Source of the DNA: Sideroxydans lithotrophicus
Lineage (GTDB): Bacteria; Pseudomonadota; Gammaproteobacteria; Burkholderiales; Gallionellaceae
Assembly: GCA_020723185.1 (NCBI GenBank)
Contig: DYJI01000007.1
Span: 153,874 to 217,873, forward strand
Direction of reading: 5' to 3'
Length of the DNA stretch: 64,000 nt
Shown: one piece after another, positions 26,729-35,654 of the stretch
Numbering within the stretch: position 1 is the stretch's first letter
How the letters are laid out: every line of letters starts with the position of its first letter
Notes under the pieces: generated by a model
The model's input: only the letters and a program-made list of their open reading frames with translations
Databases searched by the model: none
What the model was told of the DNA's origin: nothing
Position numbers and translations under genes: made by a program

Positions 26729-27865
26729 ATGTACATCGAACAGCAATACTGGACGGCCAGTGACGGCTGGCAAAAGGAATCGGCGTTTTCCGTCGACGGT
26801 AATGCCTCGCTGGTGCTGGTCTTCGGCGCGGGCCATTTACTGGCCGATGCCGCGCGGATGGACGAGGTGCGCGCGTTCTATCCCGCCGCCCCGCTGCTCG
26901 GGTGTTCCACCTCGGGTGAGATCTGCGGCACCCGCGTGCGCGACGACTCGCTTGTCGTGACCGCCGTCCGTTTCGAGCATACCGCTATCAGGCTGGCACA
27001 GACGACCGTCAACGGCAGCGAAGACAGCGCGCAGGCCGGCCAGCGTTTGGCGCAGGATCTGGTGCAGCAGCAACTGGTGCATGTGCTGGTGCTGTCGGAT
27101 GGGCTCAAGGTGAACGGCACCGAGCTGGCGCGCGGCTTGCGCGAGAACCTGCCGCAGAGCGTGGCTGTGACAGGCGGCATGGCCGGCGACGGCGCGAACT
27201 TCAAACAGACACTGGTCTGCGCCGACGGCCCGCCCGCCGACGGCATGATCGCCGCGCTGGGTTTTTACGGCAATCGCCTCATGGTAGGTTATGGCTCCCT
27301 CGGCGGCTGGGACTCCTTCGGCGCGGAACGACTGATCACGCGCTCGAAAGGCAACGTGCTGTATGAACTGGACGGGCAATCCGCCCTTGAATTGTACAAA
27401 CGATATCTGGGCGAACATGCGGCCGGGCCGGCGGAAGCCCTGCTGTTCCCGCTGGCGCTGCGCACCGACGGCGAGGGCTACGGCTTGGTGCGTTCGGTCA
27501 TGGCGATAAACGAGGAAGAACAAAGCATGACCTTCGCCGGCGACATGCCGGAAGGGGGCTATGCGCGTCTGATGAAGGCCAACTTCGACCGCCTCATCGA
27601 CGGCGCAGCCGATGCGGCGCACGCCACCAGCGAGACGCTGGGCGCGTCCAACCCCGAACTGGCTCTGCTCGTCAGTTGTGTGGGACGCAAGCTGGTGCTC
27701 AAACAGCGTGTGGAGGAAGAGGTGGAAGGCGTGCGCGAGGTGCTGGGCGAAGACACCGTGCTCGCCGGCTTTTATTCCTACGGCGAGATATGTCCGCACG
27801 GTACGTTCACCAAATGCGAGCTGCACAACCAGACTATGACGATCACCACTTTCTCGGAGCGATGA
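26729..27865 (+). CDS. FIST domain sensory protein
   Basis: A 378-residue protein with FIST_N (about 25-210, e.g. PLLGCSTSGEICG) and FIST_C (about 220-360, ending GFYSYGEICPHGTFTKCELHNQTMT). FIST domains are thought to bind small ligands such as amino acids. ATG follows GGAGGGCG. It lies 3 bases before a kinase gene that has no sensor domain of its own, so the pair is probably a two-part ligand sensor. Confidence 0.9.
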   Translation: MYIEQQYWTASDGWQKESAFSVDGNASLVLVFGAGHLLADAARMDEVRAFYPAAPLLGCSTSGEICGTRVRDDSLVVTAVRFEHTAIRLAQTTVNGSEDSAQAGQRLAQDLVQQQLVHVLVLSDGLKVNGTELARGLRENLPQSVAVTGGMAGDGANFKQTLVCADGPPADGMIAALGFYGNRLMVGYGSLGGWDSFGAERLITRSKGNVLYELDGQSALELYKRYLGEHAAGPAEALLFPLALRTDGEGYGLVRSVMAINEEEQSMTFAGDMPEGGYARLMKANFDRLIDGAADAAHATSETLGASNPELALLVSCVGRKLVLKQRVEEEVEGVREVLGEDTVLAGFYSYGEICPHGTFTKCELHNQTMTITTFSER

Positions 27866-27868
27866 ACC

Positions 27869-28966
27869 ATGCACAGGCTGCTCGCGCGCCAGATCAAGCG
27901 TCACCTCGGCGACCCGGCCGAACTGCCGGCCGCGCTGGCGACATTCATCGCCGCCGTGGACGATGCCTATGACAACGCCGATGCTGACCGCCTGCTGATT
28001 GAGCGCTCCCTCGACCTGATGTCGAAGGAGCTGACCGAGGCCAATGACGGACTGCGCAAGGAACTGGCGGAGCACCGGCGCATAGAACAGGTCCTGCAAA
28101 AGAAACAGGAAGAGCAGCATATCCTCATCAGGAAACTGGAAGATGTGCACAGCCAACTGCTGCAATCGGAGAAGATGGCCTCCATCGGTCAGCTGGCGGC
28201 GGGCGTGGCGCACGAGATCAACAACCCGATCGGCTATGTGTATTCCAATCTGGGCACGCTGGAAAAGTACGTGCAGGACACCTTCGGTATGCTCGAGTTG
28301 TACGAGCAGGCGGAAGGCGCGCTCACCGACCCGGCAGTGCTGGCGCGCCTGCAGACAGCCAAACATAAGCTGGACCTCGCCTTTCTCAAGACCGACCTGC
28401 GCGCGCTGATGGACGAATCCAAGGACGGCATCACCCGCGTGAAGAATATCGTGCAGAACCTGAAAGACTTCTCGCATGCAGACAGCGCCGACGAGTGGCG
28501 TTACGCCGACCTGCACCGCGGACTGGACAGCACCCTGAGCATCGTCAACAACGAGATCAAATACAAAGCGGAAGTGGTCAAACAATACGGCGAATTGCCG
28601 CAAGTCGAGTGCCTGGCATCGCAACTCAACCAGGTATTCATGAACCTGCTGGTGAACGCCGCCCACGCCATCGAAGAACACGGCACCATCACCCTGCGTA
28701 CCGGGCGTGAAGGCGACGAAGTGTGGGTGGAGATCGCCGACACCGGTCACGGCATCGCGCCAGAACACCTGCAGAAGATATTCGACCCGTTCTTCACCAC
28801 CAAACCGGTCGGCAAGGGCACGGGACTGGGGCTGTCGCTGTCGTACGGCATCGTGCAGGAACACCACGGCCGGATCGAGGTGCAGAGTGAAGCGAGCAAA
28901 GGCACTGCATTCAGGGTGTGGCTGCCGATCGTGCAGCCGCCGGCGACAAACGGGCAAGTTCCCTGA
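27869..28966 (+). CDS. Soluble histidine kinase paired with the FIST protein
   Basis: A 365-residue kinase. The N-terminal 90 residues are helical with no membrane segment or PAS domain. HisKA begins near 95 (SIGQLAAGVAHEINNP), and HATPase ends the protein (GLGLSLSYGIVQEHHG). Residues about 97-283 are identical to the core of the membrane kinase at 23686. Input probably comes from the FIST protein immediately upstream. Confidence 0.92.
   Translation: MHRLLARQIKRHLGDPAELPAALATFIAAVDDAYDNADADRLLIERSLDLMSKELTEANDGLRKELAEHRRIEQVLQKKQEEQHILIRKLEDVHSQLLQSEKMASIGQLAAGVAHEINNPIGYVYSNLGTLEKYVQDTFGMLELYEQAEGALTDPAVLARLQTAKHKLDLAFLKTDLRALMDESKDGITRVKNIVQNLKDFSHADSADEWRYADLHRGLDSTLSIVNNEIKYKAEVVKQYGELPQVECLASQLNQVFMNLLVNAAHAIEEHGTITLRTGREGDEVWVEIADTGHGIAPEHLQKIFDPFFTTKPVGKGTGLGLSLSYGIVQEHHGRIEVQSEASKGTAFRVWLPIVQPPATNGQVP
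28157..28719 (+). repeat. 563-bp kinase-core repeat, copy 2
   Basis: Exact copy of 24499-25061. The first mismatch on the right is G to A at 28720. Confidence 0.92.
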
Positions 28967-29700
28967 CACGGGCGGGAGTGCATCGTTGCTCCTTGATAGA
29001 GGAACGGCAAGGCCAACCCGTTCCGGGGGCAACAACCTGTTTTGATGTGGATAGCCTTTCCGGCTGCAACTTATAGAAGAATCGAGTGGGGACGCGGCTC
29101 ATCTCGCTTAACCTTGAGGGCGTAAGATTCTTTGCGTAAACGGTAATTTGGCAGGGAACTACCGTCCATTAGGAATAGAAAGAAGTTGGCTCGGTAATAT
29201 TTCTAACTTCTAGTCCTCGACATTTCCTCATCTGGCGCGCCCGAAGAGTTAAGAACTTCTGCAATGGCAGCAGACGCAGATTCTGGTAACTGAAACGGCC
29301 GCTATGGTCAATCATGGAGAATAGTAAAGGTGAATTATCGCGGAAGCCATAAACCAAGTGACTTCCACGTGATAATTGATTGTGCAAAATCGACATAATT
29401 TCCGGAGGTAGGCAACTGCCTGTAAAAGCAAATTTGGTCGTAGATTTTCAGTGGAACCGCACAGGGACTGGTAGTGTCGCCTCGACAATAACTCCCTGCC
29501 TTGGGAGTATGCGGATTATGTAAACCTTTGCATTAATGTCCTACGCACCAACCAAGACTTCAGGCTGGGTGTGGAGTATCAAGTGCACATAATCAAGCAG
29601 TCTACATAATCGGCCTAAGCTGCCGGATAGGGTTAGTCTGAATTAGCTGCTTTTCCGCCCTTGGCCTTCGGCATCCACCCCTCATATTACACACAACAGA
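28967..29700. other. 734-bp stretch without a convincing gene
   Basis: The base composition is lower in GC than the flanking signalling genes. The only open frame is minus strand 29169-29396 (75 residues, MSILHNQLSRGSHLVYGF...), which matches no family I recognise and has only a weak GGAAATT before its ATG. No clear hairpin terminator or repeat was seen. It is probably decayed sequence at the joint between the signalling island and the transfer block. Confidence 0.6.
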
Positions 29701-29832
29701 ATGCTGGGTTTATTACTGGGCAACCAAGGTCAGAAGGCGCAGGAAGTATTTAATACATGGGGATTTGAGGCGGATTTCAGGCACGAAGACGGTAAGCAAC
29801 GGCTATACGTGGGCGGCCTGTTGAACTGCTAG
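29701..29832 (+). pseudogene. 43-residue open frame, probably a gene remnant
   Basis: ATG 29701 to TAG 29832 encodes MLGLLLGNQGQKAQEVFNTW followed by GFEADFRHEDGKQRLYVGGL. The protein-like composition and strong frame suggest the end of a former gene. It has no ribosome site and overlaps the minus-strand gene end by 4 bases. Not recognised. Confidence 0.3.
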
Positions 29833-30221
29833 GAGCCCGTCTGGCGCACCTGCTCAAGGTAAGTATCGATAGCCCGCATAGCCTCGGCCGCATATTGTGT
29901 ACCGCCACTCTTTTGCAGCAGCACCATAGCCCGTTGCTTGCACTCCGATTCTCCACCATGCCCGATCGAGGCGACCACCTGACTGAAGCATTGGTTGAAC
30001 TCGGCCAGCGCAACCTCGGCTTTGGGGGAAAGCTGCGCTACCTGACTGTTGATCTCGGTTGTGTTCAGTAGGCTCGGCTGAAATGCCAAAACCCACAAAC
30101 CGGCTATGACGGCCACAAATGCCACGATGCGCAGCAATCCGGCAAGAAGCCTGAGCGCCACGTAGGCAATCAGGAATACGGCCGCAGCCAGGATGATTTG
30201 TTCCATCGTGAAATTCAGCAT
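29829..30221 (-). CDS. Small inner-membrane protein
   Basis: A 130-residue protein with two near-continuous hydrophobic helices at about 8-50 (ILAAAVFLIAYVALRLLAGLLRIVAFVAVIAGLWVLAF), then a periplasmic or cytoplasmic helical part with two Cys (FNQCFSQ, SECKQR). It is last in a three-gene minus-strand unit with two exported proteins. Function unknown; context suggests the transfer envelope apparatus. Confidence 0.65.
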   Translation of the reverse strand: MLNFTMEQIILAAAVFLIAYVALRLLAGLLRIVAFVAVIAGLWVLAFQPSLLNTTEINSQVAQLSPKAEVALAEFNQCFSQVVASIGHGGESECKQRAMVLLQKSGGTQYAAEAMRAIDTYLEQVRQTGS

Positions 30222-30244
30222 ACTAGCCTTTCTGATCGCGCTGA

Positions 30245-30613
30245 TTACCGTGTCGATGTGCTGCTGGGCGGCTGGCCGTTCTTACACATGTCCAGCTCGT
30301 AGTTCAGGGCGAAGTCCGTTCTCGGGCCTTCCTTGGTTGGAGTATTAGGCTGAATGAGCTTGACGGCGAGGCGGCTACAACCCTCTTCCTTGTAACGTTT
30401 GAGCGTCGACACCTCGGCGCGGACAGGATCGTATGCGCCGGTGGTCTCGTGGATCTTGTCGGCCACCGCGCCTTCCACGATGCCTTTGGAGGCGCCGTCA
30501 GGCGAGTTAAGCGCCATCAACATCAGCGTCTTGACCGTATTGCTATCAGACGCTTGAGCAGCGCTGGCCAGCATGGAAAGGCATGCAAGGAATAGCAGTT
30601 TCTTCTTCATCAA
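30245..30613 (-). CDS. Exported hypothetical protein
   Basis: A 122-residue protein with a clear signal peptide (MMKKKLLFLACLSMLASAAQA, cleavage near residue 21). The mature part is small, with two Cys (EEGCSRL, LDMCKNG) that could form a disulfide, and a Ser/Thr tail. It overlaps the upstream gene by ATGA. Not recognised; periplasmic by inference. Confidence 0.7.
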   Translation of the reverse strand: MMKKKLLFLACLSMLASAAQASDSNTVKTLMLMALNSPDGASKGIVEGAVADKIHETTGAYDPVRAEVSTLKRYKEEGCSRLAVKLIQPNTPTKEGPRTDFALNYELDMCKNGQPPSSTSTR

Positions 30614-31326
30614 TGAACCTCTTGGTTGGGAATCGAGGGCTGTGAGGATGCGCTAGCGTTATCTGCTACCTCGGGCTGGGCCTGAATCTCGGTTACGACA
30701 CGCTTCACCGCGGCACGGAGTACAGCGATGGGGCGATCAAACGGGTCGGCAGATGCGACGGTGACAATCTCCATGTTTCTGGTCTTGCCATCGGCATCTT
30801 TGAATTCCAGATTGGCTCGGATTCCAACAGCACTTGCAGAGAGGTATTTGGACTTACGAGAGTCCAGTGCGGCACCAACAAGCGCGCCAGCAGCAGCACC
30901 AGCCAGCCCGAAGGTTGACCCAACTGAAGCACCAGCCGTCTCGCCCAGCGTACTCTTGGGATCGTCTTGCTTGTCAGATTCGGAAAAGTGTTGCAGCTCA
31001 TCCATCACGTCATCTTCTTGAACAACTTCTGTAACAACGGAGGAAGTTGCATTGTTCTTGTGTTGGACGTAGATCGCTGCGCCGACGACTATCACGCAAG
31101 TATTATTGTCCTTGGAAACGGTCAGACCGCTTTCCGAAAACAGGCTGCTCAGTGAGGATTCCCCACCACTTCCGAAGAAAGCGCGCTCCTTCACGGCGCA
31201 CTCCGCACCATTCGGCAACTTGATCGCATCGCCCTTTACGCTCTTCACCTCGGTTTTGATTTCCGCTTGTGCTGTTCCAATCGCCAGGAACAGCGAAACT
31301 GCCACCGCTACGAATTTGGACTTCAT
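30610..31326 (-). CDS. Exported glycine-zipper protein
   Basis: A 238-residue protein with a signal peptide (MKSKFVAVAVSLFLAIGTAQA). A central glycine-zipper segment (GETAGASVGSTFGLAGAAAGALVGAALD, about 125-152) could insert in a membrane. The C-terminal part is polar. Glycine-zipper proteins often associate with the outer membrane. It begins the unit driven by the promoter at 31374-31403. Confidence 0.72.
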   Translation of the reverse strand: MKSKFVAVAVSLFLAIGTAQAEIKTEVKSVKGDAIKLPNGAECAVKERAFFGSGGESSLSSLFSESGLTVSKDNNTCVIVVGAAIYVQHKNNATSSVVTEVVQEDDVMDELQHFSESDKQDDPKSTLGETAGASVGSTFGLAGAAAGALVGAALDSRKSKYLSASAVGIRANLEFKDADGKTRNMEIVTVASADPFDRPIAVLRAAVKRVVTEIQAQPEVADNASASSQPSIPNQEVH

Positions 31327-31373
31327 TTGAATCCCCTTTCTGATGTGGAAATCTGCTCATTGCAGGTGGATTT

Positions 31374-31403
31374 ATAATAGACCCAATGGGTCTATAGAGG
31401 CAA
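31374..31403 (-). promoter_or_regulatory. Promoter with palindromic operator for the exported-protein unit
   Basis: On the minus strand TTGCCT (31403-31398) and TATTAT (31379-31374) are spaced by 18 bases. The spacer and the edge of the -10 box hold a 9-bp palindrome ATAGACCCA-A-TGGGTCTAT (31377-31395). A repressor bound there would block polymerase. This would separate regulation of the three exported proteins from the tra genes upstream. Confidence 0.55.
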
Positions 31404-31415
31404 GCGCTATTTGCA

Positions 31416-32957
31416 CTATTGCTTCCCCCTCGTGTAGTAATTGAGCAGCTTTTGCTGAACGCTGTTGTTCACATCCGTATTGATGGCTCCGGTCGATGGC
31501 AGAGTGGCGGTGGCCATGATCTCTGCCATGAATTCACTCATGTCAATCGCTGAAAAATCCATCCGCCCGAACTCGTCCATGGTCAGACCGGAACAGTCAG
31601 AATTGGCCCTGCCAAGCTGAGTGACTGCAGCGGTGTTGATGATCTTGGCCAGCTTGGAGTTGAAGCAGCAATAGCGTCTGGTAACTGAAGTGCAGAAGAA
31701 CCCATTGCAATTAGAACTGTAATGGCGGCATAGCCCGGCACCATTTTTCTGTGCCAGTTCCTTTTCATCTTTTGGACAGGAGGTCACTTCAACGATGACC
31801 AGAACAGCAACCGCGACAGCGAAGGTTGTGGGATCAAATGCAAATGAGAATCCAGCCGTCGAAGAGTAGGTCATGGTCAGACCATATGCAGACATAGACA
31901 AACCGCTTGTCGCAGCTCCAGTAGTCGCTGCCGCCATCATTGCTTCGCCGCCACGCATAGCGTTATACGTATTTGACATGATGTCGTACATGTAAGAGCT
32001 TCCAGCACTGATTGCCTGACCGCCAGCGGTAGTGATGATTTTCCCGCCAATACTGGAATTTTTCACGGCACCACCCTTCGAATCGCAGCACCGAGACAGG
32101 CTGTCCTGGTCGCAACTCTCAGCAGTACCGCTGAAGATCCTTTGGTTGGCATCGATGTAGGTAGCAGCTTGTCGCCCGATTTCGTGCGAAGCCACAGCCG
32201 CCGCAAGATCAGTATCGGGCTCATGGCCAGCGTTGAAACAGTTTCCTCCGGTGCAGTATTGCTGAGAGCCACAATCCATAACGGTCGTTGATCCTCCGGT
32301 TGAACAGCTATATGTCTTTTCTTTCAGCAGACAGTTGGCTCCTGTGGCACCGGCCGGGCTGAGACACGTAGACGAGCTGAAGGTGCAGCCCTTGGCCGTC
32401 AGGAGCGAGCAGTCAGACTGAACTGCACCAAGACATGAATAGCTGTCTTGCCATGCCCAGCAGTCTTTATAAACAGACAATCCATTGATCACGCGTGTGC
32501 CTGCCGGCTCTGTGCATACATGAGAGGCGAGCTGGCAGGATGGATTTGCCGAAACAGAATCGCAGGCGGAGGTATTGATGGTGTCGGTTACGATTGTGTA
32601 CGTGGTATCCAGCACAACGGTATTGGTGGGCTGGGTTGTGCCGCCGCCGCACTGATAAGTGTTCGTCCAGCGCAAACATCCAGAACTTGAAGGGGAAGAG
32701 CAGACGGAATTCGTTTGCTGACACCCTGGGGTTGAACTGATGGCGGCGCAGTAATCTACAGCAGCTTTATCGACGCAACTGTAGGTGTCGGTATATTTCC
32801 AGCAGGTCGCGCCGAGAGACGAGAGGCAAACATCCACCCCGCTGATCTTCTTGCATGGTGTGGCATCAACGCAGGTGGAGCCGGTCTTCGTGCATTGTGC
32901 GCCGTAACTCTGGGCGGCAAATAGTAGGAATAGCGAGAGAAATATTGAGCGAATCAT
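31416..32957 (-). CDS. TraN-like cysteine-rich outer-membrane mating-pair protein, second part
   Basis: A 513-residue protein with its own signal peptide (MIRSIFLSLFLLFAAQSYGA), starting at ATG 32957 that shares ATGA with the stop of the preceding gene. It has repeated Cys-aromatic units, CWKYTDTYSC, CLRWTNTYQC, CWAWQDSYSC and CLLKEKTYSC, typical of TraN/TrhN C-terminal regions. A Gly/Ala segment and more Cys follow. TraN stabilises contact between mating cells at the outer membrane. Here the long TraN appears divided into two secreted chains. Confidence 0.85.
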   Translation of the reverse strand: MIRSIFLSLFLLFAAQSYGAQCTKTGSTCVDATPCKKISGVDVCLSSLGATCWKYTDTYSCVDKAAVDYCAAISSTPGCQQTNSVCSSPSSSGCLRWTNTYQCGGGTTQPTNTVVLDTTYTIVTDTINTSACDSVSANPSCQLASHVCTEPAGTRVINGLSVYKDCWAWQDSYSCLGAVQSDCSLLTAKGCTFSSSTCLSPAGATGANCLLKEKTYSCSTGGSTTVMDCGSQQYCTGGNCFNAGHEPDTDLAAAVASHEIGRQAATYIDANQRIFSGTAESCDQDSLSRCCDSKGGAVKNSSIGGKIITTAGGQAISAGSSYMYDIMSNTYNAMRGGEAMMAAATTGAATSGLSMSAYGLTMTYSSTAGFSFAFDPTTFAVAVAVLVIVEVTSCPKDEKELAQKNGAGLCRHYSSNCNGFFCTSVTRRYCCFNSKLAKIINTAAVTQLGRANSDCSGLTMDEFGRMDFSAIDMSEFMAEIMATATLPSTGAINTDVNNSVQQKLLNYYTRGKQ

Positions 32958-33970
32958 AGAGCGGCAGCCTCCAGCACAGAACAACCATTGTTGGTGGAAC
33001 TTGAGACAACGGCGGGATATATGCAGGTCGAGTTGGAACCACTGCCGGTTAGGGTGGTACCAGAGGGGCAGGAATAGACGGTGTTATAGATATTGGGGCA
33101 GAAATAATTTGACACTCCGCCTGAGCATGAAAGCATAGTCCCATCAGTCTGAGGCATATATCCACACGGATAATCACCATCAGCTTTCGTTACAAACCCG
33201 GTCGTTCTGCATGTGTATGAAAGCTTTGCGCGACTACCAAATCCAGTACTACTAAAACTAAAAGTGCCGGCCTGTACAAGCGTCTGCGTTACTACTGCGG
33301 AAACTGGTGCTGGCTGAGTAACTATCACATTCAGCGTCTTATCGCAGGACTGCGGCAAATACGTTGTGGCCGTCTTTTCGCATTGGTAATAGGTGTCCAC
33401 ATTCACATGAATCACACGCCCCATCGTGCATTGCTGAGAGGCAACGCCAAACCATTCGCTGCAAATCTCGGTAGTAGGTAGCGAGCCGACCGTCTTGTTC
33501 ACACAGCTTGAGAATGAGCCGGCAGCATTGGGGTCAGTGACACCCTGTGCCTCGATGGTTCTTGAGGCAGCAAACAGGCTTTCCGGGATCGCAATCTGCG
33601 GTCGATTGGCTGGGTTGTTCACCATCAGATTGATCGCCTCACAGTTTTGCCGTAAAAATGGATCTGGGTTGGGCGCGTCATTCTGGCAATCCGCCACTTT
33701 GGTTTGTCCGGCCGAAACCGTGTTACCGCTTCCCCCTTGGAATAGGGCGCTCTCAGGCGCTGTTCCATTTGAGTTGTAGTAGGTCGGGTTGAACTGATTC
33801 ACGGTCGATGAAACGCCGCCAGTGGACAGGTTCGATACCGCGTTGGCTTGGGCAGATTGAGCCAGCGCCTGCGCATCAGCGAAGGCCTGCTGGGCTGGTG
33901 TAAGCGGTGCTGCAAGAGCGAATGAAGCTGCTCCCCACGCCATCACTCCAAAAAATAAGCGATACCTCAT
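32954..33970 (-). CDS. traN: TraN-like mating-pair stabilisation protein, N-terminal part
   Basis: A 338-residue exported protein (signal MRYRLFFGVMAWGAASFALA). The mature start APLTPAQQAFADAQALAQSA and the block PFLRQNCEAINLMVNNPANRP are typical of TraN N termini, and about 14 Cys occur later. True TraN proteins of F-type systems are about 600-900 residues; this and the following gene together give about 850. It overlaps trbC by one base. Confidence 0.85.
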   Translation of the reverse strand: MRYRLFFGVMAWGAASFALAAPLTPAQQAFADAQALAQSAQANAVSNLSTGGVSSTVNQFNPTYYNSNGTAPESALFQGGSGNTVSAGQTKVADCQNDAPNPDPFLRQNCEAINLMVNNPANRPQIAIPESLFAASRTIEAQGVTDPNAAGSFSSCVNKTVGSLPTTEICSEWFGVASQQCTMGRVIHVNVDTYYQCEKTATTYLPQSCDKTLNVIVTQPAPVSAVVTQTLVQAGTFSFSSTGFGSRAKLSYTCRTTGFVTKADGDYPCGYMPQTDGTMLSCSGGVSNYFCPNIYNTVYSCPSGTTLTGSGSNSTCIYPAVVSSSTNNGCSVLEAAAL

Positions 33971-34644
33971 TATTGAATCCCCCTTATCAGCCTGCGATTG
34001 AACGCTTGGGCCGCCGATGCAAACGCTGGTGAATTTCTCTCGATCAGGTCAAGCGCGTAATCCTGGCCAACGTCCCCCGTCACCTTGATGTACTGGGTGG
34101 CTTGGGCGCAGCCGTTATCCAGCCCCTCGCTTGCGGTAGGCAGGGCGATCACCAGCGCAGGAACCGTCACTACTTGGAACTGATTGAATGCCGGTGGATT
34201 GACGCTGACTTCGACACGGTGTTGGTCGATCAGATTGGACACGTGCTTGGACATCTCCATCAGCTTGTCCCCCTTGAAGCCACGGAAGACGATGTGCGCT
34301 CCGGTTCTTTCCGACTCCAGAACGACGCGTTGCAGGCTCTCTGGCGGCATCGAGAACGACACGAACACCATTAGCTCGTGCGTGGCCGTTCTGATTGGTA
34401 TCACTGGCGGCTTGCTGAACTGCTGAGCGAGGTCAGAAGGCGATGCCTTGATTGCCGGTTGCGGGAAGTTGTCCAGCTTGGGGGCGTCTGGCTTCCGGTG
34501 CTGTGCAAACTGCGCGTTCAGCTCCTTCAAAACCCGGTTCGACTTTTCCAATGGCGTCTCGGCTTGTTCATTCGCGACCACTGGCTGAATGACCATGGCA
34601 AGCAGCAAGGCGAGAAGAGGGGAGGCAGCGTGTGCGATTCGCAT
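33970..34644 (-). CDS. trbC: TrbC, type-F pilus assembly protein
   Basis: A 224-residue exported protein from ATG 34644, sharing TGATG with the traU stop. Signal peptide ends near ...VIQPVVA. The conserved TrbC_Ftype core is ELMVFVSFSMPPESLQRVVLESERTGAHIVFRG, followed by VTVPALVIA, a thioredoxin-like cis-Pro pattern. TrbC acts in the periplasm in F-pilus assembly and usually works with TraW. Confidence 0.92.
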   Translation of the reverse strand: MRIAHAASPLLALLLAMVIQPVVANEQAETPLEKSNRVLKELNAQFAQHRKPDAPKLDNFPQPAIKASPSDLAQQFSKPPVIPIRTATHELMVFVSFSMPPESLQRVVLESERTGAHIVFRGFKGDKLMEMSKHVSNLIDQHRVEVSVNPPAFNQFQVVTVPALVIALPTASEGLDNGCAQATQYIKVTGDVGQDYALDLIERNSPAFASAAQAFNRRLIRGIQ

Positions 34645-35654
34645 CAGAATGCCCCCTGACAGCAATTGCGCTTACGGAAGATCATGTATGCAAAATCTTC
34701 ACCGGCCCCCGGGATCTCTTTGCCAGCTCCCCACAAGATCGAGGTTCGCCCAAGCGGTTGGCAGCATTTGCCGTTAATCTTGTTCTGGGCCACGGGGAAG
34801 TGCATCTGGTACTTGTAGTTCGTCTTGTCCATCAGCATCTGAGGGTAATACCCGCACATCCCCTCGCTGCCGTCCGCTGCCCACATCAGACCTTCTCGAT
34901 GCATCTTGGCGATCAATCGCGAGGTGATCAAACTGGACGCTTGAACCCCTCCGATATGGGTGGCAACGTGCCCGTTCAATGGGTACATTGACCCCTGACA
35001 TCCCGCACACCAAAACAGCGAGTTGCTACCGAAGCCGGCAGTCGCGGCAGCGCAGTCAGCGCCACAGGCCAGCCGTGCGACAAGGTTCCCGAACAGGAAT
35101 GAGTCAGGATTGAGGATGGTGGTCATCTCATCGTCATTCCAAAGCGGGTCAAGTTCCGTCAGATAAGCCAGGTCGAACACGTTCTGTTCCAGACATGGGC
35201 TATCCAGTACCGCGCCCAGAACCACCATCACGGGGTCAACGTACCAGTGGGCCTGATAGAACGAGCTGGTGCCAGCATGATCCCTCTTGGTCTGCGTTCC
35301 ATGCGGCGCATTGAAACCGGGGTCCATCTCAATGCCGCCCATCGCGCTTAAGCAGAATGGTTTGCGCACCACGTCGACGTGACGCACCGGCTCCCAGAAG
35401 CTCACCTTCAGACCGACATTCAGGCCGCAGGCGCATGTCGGAGCGCCCCCAGGATCTGGCGTGTCCTCTTGCCCAGTTGAGACGGGAAGCGACAATGCTC
35501 CGGCGCCAAATTTGATTGGGAATGAACAGCTCCAGCAAATGTCGGTGACAAGGTTCGGGAATTTTCCTTGGCAGGTCAGATTTGCGGCATTCGAGTTCAG
35601 CGTGCATGCCATCATGGCCAGCGCACCAAGCATCAACTTAATAGCGTAGTTCAT
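34644..35654 (-). CDS. traU: TraU, conjugative DNA transfer and pilus assembly
   Basis: A 336-residue periplasmic protein with signal MNYAIKLMLGALAMMACTLNSNA. It is Cys-rich as in the family, with recognisable blocks: ICWSCSFPIKFG, FWEPVRHVDVVRKPFC, QAHWYVDPVM, WCAGCQGSMYPLNG and GKCCQPLGRTSILWG. The Cys pairs need a disulfide system for folding. Its start overlaps the traW end by 17 bases. Confidence 0.96.
   Translation of the reverse strand: MNYAIKLMLGALAMMACTLNSNAANLTCQGKFPNLVTDICWSCSFPIKFGAGALSLPVSTGQEDTPDPGGAPTCACGLNVGLKVSFWEPVRHVDVVRKPFCLSAMGGIEMDPGFNAPHGTQTKRDHAGTSSFYQAHWYVDPVMVVLGAVLDSPCLEQNVFDLAYLTELDPLWNDDEMTTILNPDSFLFGNLVARLACGADCAAATAGFGSNSLFWCAGCQGSMYPLNGHVATHIGGVQASSLITSRLIAKMHREGLMWAADGSEGMCGYYPQMLMDKTNYKYQMHFPVAQNKINGKCCQPLGRTSILWGAGKEIPGAGEDFAYMIFRKRNCCQGAF

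Noticed and set aside
25136-26836. 566-residue minus-strand frame over the HD-GYP gene
   Set aside because: It covers exactly the HD-GYP coding region and has shadow-type composition; all recognisable motifs are on the plus strand.
26837-29035. Long 732-residue open frame on the minus strand across the FIST and kinase genes
   Set aside because: It is the mirror frame of well-supported plus-strand genes in high-GC DNA; its composition (many His, Gln, Arg) and repeated segments follow the kinase repeat, with no family match.
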